Assembly: GCA_964016875.1 (NCBI GenBank)
Contig: OZ024724.1
Span: 30,775,786-30,839,785 of the forward strand
DNA length: 64,000 bases
DNA from: Fallopia convolvulus
Lineage: Eukaryota; Streptophyta; Magnoliopsida; Caryophyllales; Polygonaceae
Direction of reading: 5' to 3'
Position numbers and translations under genes: made by a program. The notes beneath the pieces are model-generated. The model saw only the letters and a program-made list of their open reading frames with translations. It did not search any database and was not told the origin of the DNA. Below, in pieces: positions 1 to 10,854 of the stretch. How positions within the stretch are numbered: position 1 is the stretch's first letter; the number at the start of each line of letters is the position of its first letter.

Positions 1-2
1 AG

Positions 3-155
3 AAGACAAGACATGTGATGTCACGGGGCATATTAGCGGAGCAGCATGCTCAAGCCCAGCCTCGGCCAAAGAAGGCTAGGACAGGGCCTATTGTAGATAC
101 GATGATTTCAGAGCTGCAGCGCGAGGAGACAGAGCAACATATTGGGCATATGTAG
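3..155 (+). pseudogene. Left part of the PMD-type coding sequence interrupted by the nest
   Basis: An open + frame runs from the window edge to a TAG at 153-155. It encodes a basic, glutamine-rich stretch (PRPKKAR resembles a nuclear localisation signal). Removing everything from 157 to 63050 makes this frame continue, past the TAG, into the acidic coding stretch that starts near 63051. Both pieces therefore look like one gene split by the nest; the TAG could be a decayed CAG. The protein is truncated by the window, so its family rests on the PMD motifs at the right edge. Confidence 0.4.
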
Positions 156-156
156 A

Positions 157-1798
157 TGACACAGGGTGAGAGATCTCGACTCTAATTCGTGCGGCTCTTA
201 GCTAAGTCGGCCCGTCCGAGAAGCTAAGTGACGAGCACTTTTATGTCGCTGTAAAAGCACTGTCAAAAGTTATCCTAACTTCCTAACCTGAGTAAAGTGG
301 AAGCAAGGGTCGAACCCACAGGGACTCAGATTATTTGTATTTAAATAATATTACTAAGTTAAAGGTTTTTTTTATTGATTGCAAGTATAAATCTTACTGA
401 ATAAAGCAAAACAAATAAAACGATTAGAGATTAAAATATAGAGAAAAGCATCCACCTAGTTTCGTATCCATTGCTTACATGAGTTTTGATCCTCGATTAT
501 TCTTATTTCGATTTCCCTTGACTAATCTATTGTGAATTTATGAAATTCAAGCTTAAGGTGGTTATCAATATATACCGTCTTTAATAACCTTTTAACCAAT
601 TAACATAGAAAACTTTCTATGTCAAATCGATCATGCAATTAAGTTCAAAGCATTCAATAAAAACATAATTCATGAATTCCACCGTCTATTCATGAAGTTT
701 TGTGATTAAATTATCCGCCTTTGATTAACCTTATTCCACCATCTCTAAGTTTAATCAAAGGATTCATCCATGAATAATTAAATTCCACAGTCTATTTAAT
801 TATTCTAGTTATAATTCAACCTAGAAATAGAATAGGTGATCAAGCTATTATAATCCTAAGTGAATTTAATCAATCAAGCATGGAGAGATTCAATCTAGTC
901 AAGGAAAATAGAAATAATTCAAATCTCACACAAGCTCTTGGGCTTTAGCTCTTTCAATCTTCACTTGTATCAGTCTAAGATTCATCAAACTCCACCATAG
1001 TCCCCTAAGATCCTAGCTTCGGTCCTTAGCTTCACATCCACCATGCTTCACCTTCCAACCTAAAATAAAGCACACAAACGCGTAGATTCCGAACTAAACC
1101 GAAATAAAACCTAAACTACAACTTACAGTAAAACTCTATCTAAAAATGCATAAAACGGGAATAAAAAGGTGCTCTAAAACCTATATCTATATGCTTTATC
1201 ACTAAGTCAAGCGTTTGCCTCGATATTGAAATGCGAAAGCTAAGTGATTTGTGGGAATGAACTTTGTATTATACAAAGAAAGTTTTACAAGAGATGCTTT
1301 ACAAGTGTGCCTGGGATGCCTAATGCTCTGAATGCTTGAGAGGACTTGGATGCCTTGCAAACCGAGAGCCATGGCCTCCATCAATCCTAAGAAAGATCTA
1401 GAATACAACCTCCTTAGATGAATCTAAAATGATCCCAAGGTGGAGCGCCCATAGGAAATGCTCCAAGATTCATCGCGCCCATGCTAGACGATTCTAGAGT
1501 ATTCTGGTGGGGCATGCTAGGGCGCACCTGTGTTGCGCCTATCTCCAAAAGGGGCGCGCCTGTTCTGGAACCTTCCAGAAGGGGAGCGCCTGTCCCTTTC
1601 TCTTCTCCCTTGGGTACGCCTATGCTAGAGGCCACCGGAATGGACGCGCCTCCTCTAGAACTCTCTAGAAGGGGGGTGCCTTGTCTTGTGCCTCTTCTTA
1701 TGGTCTCTCCCATATTTCCACACCCCGGATCAATCCCGAAGCGTCCGTAACCGTCCTCGATGCCTCTAGAATCCTCCGGAAGGCCCTTGGCTTAGTCT
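157..1798 (-). repeat. Element D, outer left LTR (truncated, split by solo LTR E)
   Basis: Matches the middle LTR over its whole length once 229-1201 is removed. The family carries GGGCGCGCC-like words about every 20-40 bases between 1545 and 1680. On the - strand the first ~50 bases of the LTR are missing and gag sequence runs straight into it near 1798, a deletion joint. Confidence 0.75.
229..1201 (-). mobile_element. Solo LTR E
   Basis: A 973-bp insertion begins TG and ends TATCA and splits an LTR of element D. It has a perfect 5-bp duplication CTAAG at 224-228 and 1202-1206. It has no long open frame. It carries GGGTCGAACCCACAGGG near 305, similar to a block in the LTRs of family I in the same orientation, which suggests a - strand orientation. 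One LTR without internal sequence implies LTR-LTR recombination after insertion. Confidence 0.8.
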
Positions 1799-2670
1799 CG
1801 GCCGATGTTATTGCCTTGTTCAAGTCCCAAACGTTCCTACGGTGGAGCTCTTGCTTTGCCCACTGCTTGAGTCCATCCATGAATTGGAAGAATGCATCTA
1901 CCTCTCCCAAGTCTGTGACTTGTAGCATGAGCTCGAAAAACTCCATCACGTAGTCACCGGACCGTCGTCCTCTGCGTAAGTCATTGGATTTTGGCCTGAG
2001 CCTCGTCGTTGGCATAGACGGGATAGAATTGCTTTCTAAACTCCGCCTCAAACTCGGCCCAAGTGTGTATTGGGGACCCCCGGTCTATTCACACGTCCGA
2101 TGCCTCCACTAAAGTAAGGTCGTATTAGTCAAGTAAAGCTTTGCGGTACTTACCTTGCGTTCATCTTCTGTGATACCCATGCCGTCAAAGTATTGCTCCA
2201 TGCCATAGAGAAAGTTCTCCATGTCCTTAGCCAATCGGTTCCCCGCAAAATATTTTGGCTTTGCACCGTTAGCTTCTGCCCCGGTGTCATGGAGATCATG
2301 CCCGCCCCCATGGCGGCCCTACATGCCTCAAGCTCCCTCTTGAGTTTCACCATTTCCTCCCGTAAGGCCACAATTCCGACTTTGAGAACCTCATTCTCCT
2401 TGGCTAGGTTGTTGTGGGACTCGTTCAGCATGTGTAGTAGCTCCCCCTGAGCTCATCCATGGAGGACTCGAGGCCTTCCTTGCCTTCGTTCAAATTATCG
2501 ATGGAGTCCCGCAACTCTCCCATGGACAACTCGACCCTTTGCAAACATTCGTCGAGGCTAGTTACATGGTCCTTCGAGGCGTCCCTAGTCTTCTTGGTAT
2601 TCTACTTGTGTGGGTTGCTAGATTCGCCACCTGGGAGATAACACCTTCGTTGCTTGACTCCTCTCCCCTA
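1799..2670 (-). pseudogene. Element D, second gag copy (N-terminal half), frameshifted
   Basis: On the - strand a coiled-coil stretch rich in E, L and K (2431 to 2330) is followed by the GMISMTPGQKLTV segment, a broken region, then a segment containing FMDGLKQWAKQEL and typical of chromovirus Gag capsid (about 1990-1830). At least two frameshifts separate the pieces. The frame then runs into LTR sequence. It is a near copy of the gag at 53503-54540, which establishes a tandem LTR-gag-LTR arrangement. Confidence 0.7.
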
Positions 2671-2689
2671 TATCGTTACTCTGATACCA
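2671..2689 (-). other. Primer binding site, tRNA-iMet type (element D, inner copy)
   Basis: The - strand reads TGGTATCAGAGTAACGATA directly after the LTR end. TGGTATCAGAG is complementary to the 3' end of plant initiator methionine tRNA. Confidence 0.8.
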
Positions 2690-2691
2690 CT

Positions 2692-3413
2692 TAAAACGGG
2701 GTGAGAGATCTTGACTCTAATCCGTGCGGCTCTTAGCTAAGTCGGCCCATCCGAGAAACTAAGTCAAACCTTTGCCTCAATATTGAAATGCGGAAGCTAA
2801 GTGATTTGTGGGAATGGACTTTGTATTATACAAAGAAAGTTTTACAAGAGATGCTTTACAAGTGTGCCTAGGATGCCTAATGGTTTGAATGCTTGAGAGG
2901 ACTTGGATGCCTTGGAAAACGAGAGCCATGGCTCATTTATAGGCGTGGCCTCCCTCAAACCTAAGAAAGATATAGAATACAACCTCCCTAGATCAATCTA
3001 AAATGATCCCAAGGTGGAGCGCCCATAGGAAATGCTCCAAGATGCATCACGTCCATGCTAGACGTTTCTAAAGCATTCTGGTGGGGCGCGCCTGTGCTAC
3101 GCCTATCTCCAAAAGGGGTGCGCCAGTTGTGGAACCTTCCAAAAGGAGAGCGCTTGACCCTTTCTCTTCTCCCTTGGGCGCGCCTATGCTAGAGGCCTCC
3201 GGAATGGGTGCGCCTCCTCTAGAACTCTCTAGAAGGGGCGTGCCTTGTCTTGTGCCTATTCTTACGGCCTCTCCCATATTTCCATGCTCCAGATCAATCC
3301 CGAAGCCTCCGAAACTGTCCCCGATGCCTCTAGAATCCTCCAGAAGACCCTTGGCTTGGTCTTAGCATATGGATTCGAGCGTCCACTTGGACACGGGACC
3401 GTGGTCCGTTTCA
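2692..3413 (-). repeat. Element D, middle LTR
   Basis: A 722-bp LTR shared, on the - strand, by an upstream internal tail and a downstream gag. It starts TGAAACGG and ends at the primer site. Its original terminal TGTCA has decayed. It contains a series of GGGCGCGCC-like words at 3085-3245. Confidence 0.75.
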
Positions 3414-3770
3414 TTCTCCCCCACCGGATCAAGCAACGCCCTTGTTGCGTCTACGTCGGTTGTCCCTGGGTTGTTGCCTTGTTTGTCTTGAGAGACCTTG
3501 ACTCCCTCCGATGGCTGAAGCGTCTCCTCGTGAGACGGTGCCTTGTGCTCATCTGGCGCGATCTTCTCTCGATCCCCTTGTCCCTTGTTTTCGGAAGGCT
3601 CCTTGTCCTGGCCTCGCGCCTCAGATGTTGGATCCTCGTCCCTCGGTCTTGAGCGCAACCGTATCGTGCCAAGTCTAAGCGTCCTCCGTCCTTTTCCCTC
3701 AAGTGGTGGCACTTCTCCCTCGATTTTGGCATGGTATTGGTTGGATCGCTCCCTTGTCTAGTGCGACATC
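3414..3770 (-). pseudogene. Element D, 3' internal tail and polypurine tract
   Basis: The - strand encodes a hydrophilic, charged stretch (rich in E, D, R, K) with no recognised domain, in two competing frames. It ends at a purine-rich run GGTGGGGGAGAA (3414-3427) beside the LTR, which I take as the polypurine tract. In an intact chromovirus this region follows integrase and a chromodomain; neither is visible. Element I lies immediately upstream. Confidence 0.5.
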
Positions 3771-4245
3771 AGTTGAGAGGGATTTAGTTAACAACAAATA
3801 AAATTTGTAGTCAAGACCCCGTTGAGTATAACGAAGTCAGGATCGTTCCACGGGAAGCACGGTTGTTTGTCTATCAACTACTAAAAACAGGAAAAAACAA
3901 GCAAAACAAACAAAGACACACACGACCAACCTCGTTAACGACTTTTTCAGGGTCGTTAACAAACCTGGATAAAATACGAACACACACTAACGAACTAAAC
4001 ACAGGTTTGGTACCGAGGCAAATGAACTCGATAACGAATATAACGAAAGCAAACTCAAATAAGAATAAGAATCTAGGACAAGGGTTACCACAACATAGCT
4101 ATGCATATAAACTCATAAGAAGATAAAGATCATGCCTTAAGATAGATAAATTCATCAATTTTCGCTGATTAGCAAGAAAATCAACTAATTCTCATAAATC
4201 AATTCACTCAATCACTTGTTTGGGATCCAAAGCTCGAAACTTTTG

Positions 4246-5162
4246 TGATGAAAGGATCGATGGAGGGAATGATGGTGCAAAGAGATCGCCACGAGAATCC
4301 AAGGAATTCCGACCACAAACACCACGCAACTGACCCGTCTTCAAATGACCGGATCTTCCTCGTCCGAACTCGTAATTGAGTGATTCCAATTCGAGAAGTT
4401 AGATCTCGGAGTCTAGTTTAACCCCTCAAAATTGCAGACCTAGATGATGAGTGGATTGAAAGATATGTCGATTTTACTGAGAGGGTGCAGAAACCTCCGA
4501 GATGGATGATGGTTCGAAAATGGAGAGAACAAGGGGATATGGATGCTTGATAACTTGGATATGACTCACCAAGCTCTCAAACAAACTAGGATGCTCGAAT
4601 TGTCGGATATGACTCACCAACAATTGAACAACGAGAATTGAACGAAACAAAACAAGAACTTCGAATTGAAAATGCAAGGCAAAGAGAAGCAAATTTCGTC
4701 CAAGTCTCTCTCCAAGCGAGAAAGGAGGCCAAAAATGGGCCTTATAACCCTAATGCCACGCCTCTCTCAACTCAGCCACCCTCACTTCTCTCTAATTACA
4801 TAAAACACCCTTAAATTTCAAGAAATTCAACTAAAAACCCTTAACAAAACATAATTCAAGTTTTAGCACTAGTCGAACCAATAGTCACAAGAACACTCCA
4901 ACCTTCACCGTCATTAGCCATCGGAAACTTATGAGCCATGAGCTCCTCCTTGATTTTGTCTAGTATAGACTTAGCTAGGGCTCGTGTGATGCGCCCAAGA
5001 TAGGGTATGGCTCCTTGTCTCGGCTTCATAGCGCCTCGAACATCGTCTTTGGTTGCTTGTCCAAGTATTGGCTCCCCTTTATCGTGTAGATTGGGCTTGT
5101 CTTTAGGGATGGAATCTTCTCTCAAATCATGGGGACATGACTCGGTAGATGGAATCACATCA
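4246..5162 (-). repeat. Element C, 3' LTR
   Basis: Direct repeat of 6459-7375, 917 bp each, offset exactly 2213. It encodes the last ~102 residues of the element's protein. A purine run GAAGGGGAGGAGGA (- strand, 5163-5176) abuts it as the polypurine tract. Confidence 0.92.
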
Positions 5163-5854
5163 TCCTCCTCCCCTTCAAAAAGATTCGTCCTCGAATCTAT
5201 CAAGCCTTGTGAGCTCAACAAAGAAGGTAGGGCTTCTAGCTCTCTTGGTGTGGCATTCTCCATGACAAAGACATCCTTCTTAGCCTCCACAATAAAAGGA
5301 ATGTAATCACCTCTTTGAGTGACTAAAACAGCCTCGTCCTCTTCATGGAGCAAGAAGGGCAAACATGAAGGAATCTTAGGCAATGCATCCATCCATGGTG
5401 TAGCCAACGAGTTCATGGAGCTAGGAGTGATGGCAGGACGATGTTTGATTTTAGGAGACAATTCCACAACTTCCTCCTCTTCTTGCAATATGTGCATCAT
5501 TTCTATTGGACACTTGATGGTAATGAGTTGTTCCAATCCATGGAAAGGAGTCTCTCTTTTTGGTTGTTCTGTGTCACACATCACTCTTTGTTGGAAGGAA
5601 TTCTCCTCCCCTTTACAAGGGGTCGTCCTCGAACCTTGATCCTCTTCTCGTATATCCTTGATCTTCACCACTTGAGGCACTTGTGTCCTCTCGTCCAGCC
5701 CTAGGATCTGGCGCTCCAAGGCATCCATGCGTGTCGCCAAAGCTTCCACGGATTGTTGCATCGATTGTTGAAAAGTTTGTATCATGGCAGCCACCGAACT
5801 AGTGGACGTCTCCTCAACTTGTTCCTTATTCTTGTCATCACCTACACTTGTCAT
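4856..5854 (-). CDS. Unknown 332-residue protein of element C, C-terminus encoded in the LTR
   Basis: An intact frame that I do not recognise as any catalytic family. Residues ~20-55 form a probable coiled coil (QSMQQSVEALATRMDALERQ). The middle is acidic. Near residues 290-300 the GRITRALAK motif resembles the ITRARAK motif of some plant gypsy polyproteins and precedes a short amphipathic helix. One inference is a Gag N-terminus joined to a polyprotein C-terminal tail after loss of pol. The frame crosses the polypurine tract (about residues 227-231) and ends within the 3' LTR. The start ATG lies ~580 bases downstream of the primer site. Confidence 0.7.
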   Translation of the reverse strand: MTSVGDDKNKEQVEETSTSSVAAMIQTFQQSMQQSVEALATRMDALERQILGLDERTQVPQVVKIKDIREEDQGSRTTPCKGEENSFQQRVMCDTEQPKRETPFHGLEQLITIKCPIEMMHILQEEEEVVELSPKIKHRPAITPSSMNSLATPWMDALPKIPSCLPFLLHEEDEAVLVTQRGDYIPFIVEAKKDVFVMENATPRELEALPSLLSSQGLIDSRTNLFEGEEDDVIPSTESCPHDLREDSIPKDKPNLHDKGEPILGQATKDDVRGAMKPRQGAIPYLGRITRALAKSILDKIKEELMAHKFPMANDGEGWSVLVTIGSTSAKT

Positions 5855-6438
5855 CGTAAAAACAAGGCAAAGATCAAGGTATAGAGGTCACACGAATTAA
5901 TCACCAAGACTTGTCCGAGATGAAAATCCGACAAGTTGCAAGTAGGAAATGACCAACAAAATGGAACAAGAAAAGCTCAAACACAACAACACAAGATGTC
6001 TCGTCTTGGTGTCGTTCCCGTATCCTAGCACCGTAACCAACAACAAGCATGTAATGATATAAAGGGGTCAAAAGAAAGCTAGATTATGGACTCAATTCCC
6101 ACGTTTTTACTCAGCCAAATTCAGCAAGACACACTTAAATCAAACACTAAAGGAAGACATTAATCAAGCAACAAATGCACCCTTTCAACTACCAACTTTT
6201 GATAACTCTTTTGAGTGTTCTATTGGAACGTTTTTTTGATCATGGTTGGCAGCCATGGCTGAACACACACTCAGCCAAGACAACCACAAGATCAAGACAA
6301 AGCAACGACCACAACAACACACAACAAGGACACTATGGTCGCACACAACAACACAACGCATCCAATAAAGAGTTCGAACCTAAAACTTGAAACAAGTGGA
6401 AATTCAAGGTCGGAACAAGGTTTAGATGGCGATACCTT
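5855..6438 (-). other. Element C 5' leader
   Basis: About 580 bases between primer site and start codon on the - strand. Short spurious frames only. It may carry packaging signals, but I see no shared hairpin of the HP0-HP3 type. Confidence 0.5.
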
Positions 6439-6456
6439 CGCGTGGCTCTGATACCA
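6439..6456 (-). other. Primer binding site of element C, tRNA-iMet type
   Basis: The - strand reads TGGTATCAGAGCCACGCG, two bases after the 5' LTR. The first twelve bases are complementary to the 3' end of plant initiator tRNA-Met. Confidence 0.9.
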
Positions 6457-6458
6457 CT

Positions 6459-7375
6459 TGATGAAAGGATCGATGGAGGGAATGATGGTGCAAAGAGATC
6501 GCCACGAGAATCCAAGGAATTCCGACCACAAACACCACGCAACTGACCCGTCTTCAAATGACCGGATCTTCCTCGTCCGAACTCGGAATTGAGTGATTCG
6601 AATTCGAGAAGTTAGATCTCTGAGTCTAGTTTAACCCCTCAAAATTGCAGACCTAGATGATGAGTGGATTGAAAGATATGTCGATTTTACTGAGAGGGTG
6701 CAGAAACCTCCGAGATGGATGATGGTTCGAAAATGGAGAGAACAAGGGGATATGGATGCTTGATAACTTGGATATGACTCACCAAGCTCTCAAACAAACT
6801 AGGATGCTCGAATTGTCGGATATGACTCACCAACAATTGAACAACGAGAATTGAACGAAACAAAACAAGAACTTCGAATTGAAAATGCAAGGCAAAGAGA
6901 AGCAAATTTCGTCCAAGTCTCTCTCCAAGCGAGAAAGGAGGCCAAAAATGGGCCTTATAACCCTAATGCCACGCCTCTCTCAACTCAGCCACCCTCACTT
7001 CTCTCTAATTACATAAAACACCCTTAAATTTCAAGAAATTCAACTAAAAACCCTTAACAAAACATAATTCAAGTTTTAGCACTAGTCGAACCAATAGTCA
7101 CAAGAACACTCCAACCTTCACCGTCATTAGCCATCGGAAACTTATGAGCCATGAGCTCCTCCTTGATTTTGTCTAGTATATACTTAGCTAGGGCTCGTGT
7201 GATGCGCCCAAGATAGGGTATGGCTCCTTGTCTCGGCTTCATAGCGCCTCGAACATCGTCTTTGGTTGCTTGTCCAAGTATTGGCTCCCCTTTATCGTGT
7301 AGATTGGGCTTGTCTTTAGGGATGGAATCTTCTCTCAAATCATGGGGACATGACTCGGTAGATGGAATCACATCA
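6459..7375 (-). repeat. Element C, 5' LTR
   Basis: Nearly identical partner of 4246-5162, which points to recent insertion. It retains the open C-terminal coding stretch of the element's protein without its start. Confidence 0.92.
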
Positions 7376-8397
7376 TTTTGTAATCGAACAATATCAACCT
7401 TCAAGTCAACAACTTTCTATTTCGATCGAATTGAGAACTCAAATTACCTCGACTATCATCTAAGTATAAGCACAACAAGAAATCTAAAAATAGATAAAAG
7501 GCATTCAAAACATCAACTCACTCGTCAAACATGCATAACTATGCCGGGTTTCAACCCCGATCCTAGATAGGAGAACTACTCACTACTCATGGTAACAAAG
7601 CAAACAACTTCAATAAAATAAAGCATTGAAAACAAAACAAACTTACTTGAAATTAATAAGAGAAATATCATCTTACAATATCCAGAAGAAATTGAAAATA
7701 CAGAACAAAATCCGACGAATTCCGACTAACAACCCTAGTACTTCTCTCGAATGAACCAGCTTGTTATCTTCTTTCGTCTTCTTGAAATTGATTGATCGAT
7801 TCCCCAAACCAAAGAGGGAACAAGTGTATTTATAGAGAAAGCTAATCTATCTAAAAAATCTATCTTATTAAAAAGCCTAAAAGATAAAAACTAACCTTAA
7901 AAAGATAACAAGATATAAGATATAAGATAGATCTACCCAAAAGTCGGTTAAAACCCTACCGACTGTGAGTCATCGTTACCGACCTCCACACAGGGTCGGT
8001 AGGAATCACAAAATCCATTCAAAAATCCTATCTTTAAGCCTCGTTAACGACCCTTCACAGGTTCGTTAACGAGCCTGGAATTTGGCTTTTCTTCGACTTT
8101 CTTGGCTTAAAACTTTGGACTTAAACTCATCCTTCCATGCCATTTTCCTCTTTCACTTTAGTTCTTCCACCCTCCACCACAATACTCCAGTTCAGCTCAA
8201 AAAGCGCTCTTTTCTGCTCAAAACCTACCAAAAACACAAAACGGAGTAGCTTCCATACTTTTCACAAAAGATGCAAATTCATCCAAAAAACACACAAAAC
8301 TAACTCTAAAAACTACTAAAACTAAACTAAACAAACTAAGAAACGCACTAAGAAACTAGACCAAAAACATGAATATCAAAATACCCCATACTCATAC

Positions 8398-9097
8398 TTG
8401 CTTGTCCTCAAGCAGGCCCGTAGATGAGGGGGTGCAAAAGGCCCAACAGCACAGGGCCCTAAAAATATGAGGGCCCAATTATTTAAAAAAGTCTATATTA
8501 TAAATTAATAAAGCACACTTAACTATCTTAATTGAGAGAGAATCACGCCTATAATCTCCAGCTTCCAACTTTCCCTTCTTTTTGCATTTAATATTTTTTC
8601 GAATTTCTATGCTCTTTAATTAATTTAGCTTTTTCCATATATAACTATTGACCTACTCTCTCTCAAATCTTAATGCCAACATTTCTCCCGTATTTTCAAA
8701 CTTCTAATTTTTATTTTGTACACCTTAATTTTTTTTTTCAATCTTCCCTTATTAATTACTCCTATCTTCCATGTATAATTAATTATTATCGACCCATTTT
8801 TCGATTGAATTATCTACCCACTTTTTAGATAGAAGATTTATTTATGTTTGAAGTTGGATTGAAATATTATTAATATAAATAAAATAACTTATTTTTAATT
8901 ATTTAAATAGTTGTATCATCATATGAAAGTATTTTAGAATATATTTTATTTATTTAAATTACTTGTCGTTAAAAAAATACACCATATATTAATACATATT
9001 AAAATTTGTATAATTTTTATTTATAATATATGAGGGTCCAATTTTATAAATAGAACAGGGCCTTCGAATTTTCTAAGACGGGCCTGTCCTCAAGCAA
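8398..9097 (-). promoter_or_regulatory. HP3 hairpin and polypurine tract of element I, split by hAT
   Basis: With the hAT insertion and one TSD copy removed, the - strand gives arm TTGCTT, loop GAGGAC, arm AAGCAA, then a GTATGGGG purine tract (8379-8395) and the LTR. The same module lies at the same place in H, J, G and B. The hAT element sits in the stem. Confidence 0.7.
8413..9086. mobile_element. hAT-type MITE
   Basis: A 674-bp AT-rich insertion with terminal inverted repeats CAGGCCCGT and a perfect 8-bp duplication TCCTCAAG (8405-8412, 9087-9094). The TSD length and CAG...CTG ends are typical of hAT. Subterminal AGGGCCC-like words repeat at both ends. There is no coding capacity, so it is non-autonomous. 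Confidence 0.92.
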
Positions 9098-10639
9098 TCA
9101 CTAAACACAAACCAAAACCAAACAATCATGCTCTTCAAGCTAATAGCCATCAACTAAAAAGCAACATCAAAACCATAGAAAAAAATAGCAAATGACCATT
9201 AACGTCATCACACATATATAAACACTAAATAGACATAAGCAAATATAATCCAACCTCACAAGGGATATATGTGTTTCACTCAACTCTCAAGTGTTTAGGT
9301 TTATAAATTCAATCTCTCAACTCATCTTATATGCAAAAACTCATAGAAATTGGAACTTATATCACCAAACTCTCCACCTAAGATTTGTCAAAACAAGCAA
9401 AAATCATCAAGCGAACTTAGGCTCAATGAAAAACTTCATAGAAGCTTCCATTCGGTCAGGTTGTAATGGGGCTTGGTATAGACAATAAGGCGTGGAAATA
9501 CTTTGGTTATGTGGTGCTAATAATATCCGGGAATCAAAGACTCCTAAAAACTCACACATATATCCAAAACTCTCAAAAATAACATGCCAAACTCACTCTT
9601 CTTTATGCACTTTCCTTTCACTCACCCAATATATCCTAGAAAGTCTCATAAAATATACTAAAAAGAATCTCTGCCCTATCTTTTAAACACAACTGCACAT
9701 CTTCTCTTCTCTTTTTTTTCATATTTCTCATATTTCTTTCAGCTCATTTTTTCTCTTTTCACTCTGTTTCATCTCGAGCAGCCTCGCAACCTCGTTAACG
9801 AACCAACTAGGTCGTAAACAAGCTTCATCGTGAACTCATTTTCTTTTATCTTTTTTCAACAACAAATTTCTTTTATGCATCCTTTCTTACCAAGAGATCT
9901 TTTTACAAATCAACCAAGAGACTTCCAATATACCCTTCCCAAAAACCTTTAATTTTCGAACCAATTACAACTTTTTCACTCAACAAAACAATCCTTTCCA
10001 ATCTAAGTCCTAATCCCCGGATAGGGTCAAGCTTATCTCGGCTAGGGAATAATTTTGTGGAGCTAAAAATAAAAGGCTTAAAGGATCAAATTGGTTGTAA
10101 AAAAGAAGGATAATGATAAGGATGGATAGGGATTAATATGGCTTATGAAAAATAAGTTCTCTGTCTGACTTCACATGCAATGAACTAATATCTCATAGAG
10201 GTCTCAAGAAATAGATAACCATCACAATTCGAAGAGATAATATACATAAAGAGAGTAAATCACACTAGAAAAGAAGAGCGATTCTTAATGTTCTCCCTAT
10301 AAGGCCAAAAATAACTCACAAGGTAGCAATTTTTGTTGGATTTTAGTCACTTCAACATAAGATCATATGTGCTCAATTTCATCACATGCTAACTATCCAT
10401 ATAAAAACAATTTCATATCAAGCATCAGGCTATACTATCAAAGACATGCTTGCAAGGAATTATATGATCATGCTAGCAACTACTATCATAAAACCAAAAG
10501 AAAGAGTATTTATCCATTCTAAAACTCTTTTTGGGATTTTTCAATTTTTTGTGATTTTTGATTTTATAAAACAAAGAACACAAGACACATAAAACAAACA
10601 AGAGACAAGCTTTCTACCCTTTCCCATCCCATACTTAAA
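9087..10639 (-). other. Element I 3' untranslated region with CNE-a and CNE-b
   Basis: No credible gene. Two blocks are shared with H, J and B. CNE-a (about 10001-10062) includes, on the - strand, AGCTCCACAAAAT, CCTAGCC, GCTTGACCC and TTAGGACTT. CNE-b (about 9460-9520) includes CACCACA and GCCCCATTACAACC. A family word GTTAAC cassette lies at 9787-9830. Confidence 0.65.
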
Positions 10640-10661
10640 ATTACAGTGTCCCCACTGTAAT
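10640..10661 (-). promoter_or_regulatory. HP2 hairpin of element I
   Basis: On the - strand arm ATTACAGT, loop GGGGAC and arm ACTGTAAT form a perfect 8-bp stem. TTTAAGTATGGGATGGG follows. It lies about 190 bases downstream of the ORF1 stop. The loop is identical in G, B, H and J while the stems differ. Confidence 0.75.
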
Positions 10662-10854
10662 AAGAATAAGCAGAAGAAAAGAATAGAAAAGCAAAAGAAA
10701 AAGAAAAGAAAACAGAAAAACTTACAAGATTTATAAAGCAGAAAAGAAGCAACTCTCATAAGCTGGATTAACGCCCTTGTGGTGGGAACCGGTGCTCAAA
10801 GTTCCCCATAAAATCGTACATCGTCCTCCAGCGCTCTACATCATCCGCCTCTCT

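Larger units (their letters stand above)
4246..7375 (-). mobile_element. Element C: short, young, non-autonomous LTR element
   Basis: Two 917-bp direct repeats with only a handful of differences begin TGATG and end CATCA and enclose 1296 bp. The element is flanked by perfect TTTTG duplications (4241-4245, 7376-7380) inside the LTR of element I. A tRNA-iMet primer site follows the 5' LTR on the - strand, and a purine run precedes the 3' LTR. It encodes one unknown protein whose frame runs through the polypurine tract into the 3' LTR. No Gag, protease or polymerase motif is evident, so movement must rely on another element's enzymes. Confidence 0.9.
3771..8378 (-). repeat. Element I, 3' LTR (split by element C)
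   Basis: 3771-4245 plus 7376-8378 aligns with the LTR at 45652-46978. On the - strand it starts TGATATTC. It holds paired inverted words around GTTAAC at 3930-3970 and 8038-8075. A stretch near 7960-8110 is absent from the 5' copy, so one LTR has suffered an indel. Confidence 0.8.

Noticed and set aside
3081..3365. Frames with repeated GAP-like residues in the D LTR
   Set aside because: They simply translate the repeated GGGCGCGCC words on either strand of an LTR.
9700..10760. Host promoter or gene in the A/T-rich stretch
   Set aside because: Lies between HP2 and HP3 of element I and aligns in order with 3' UTR blocks of H and B.
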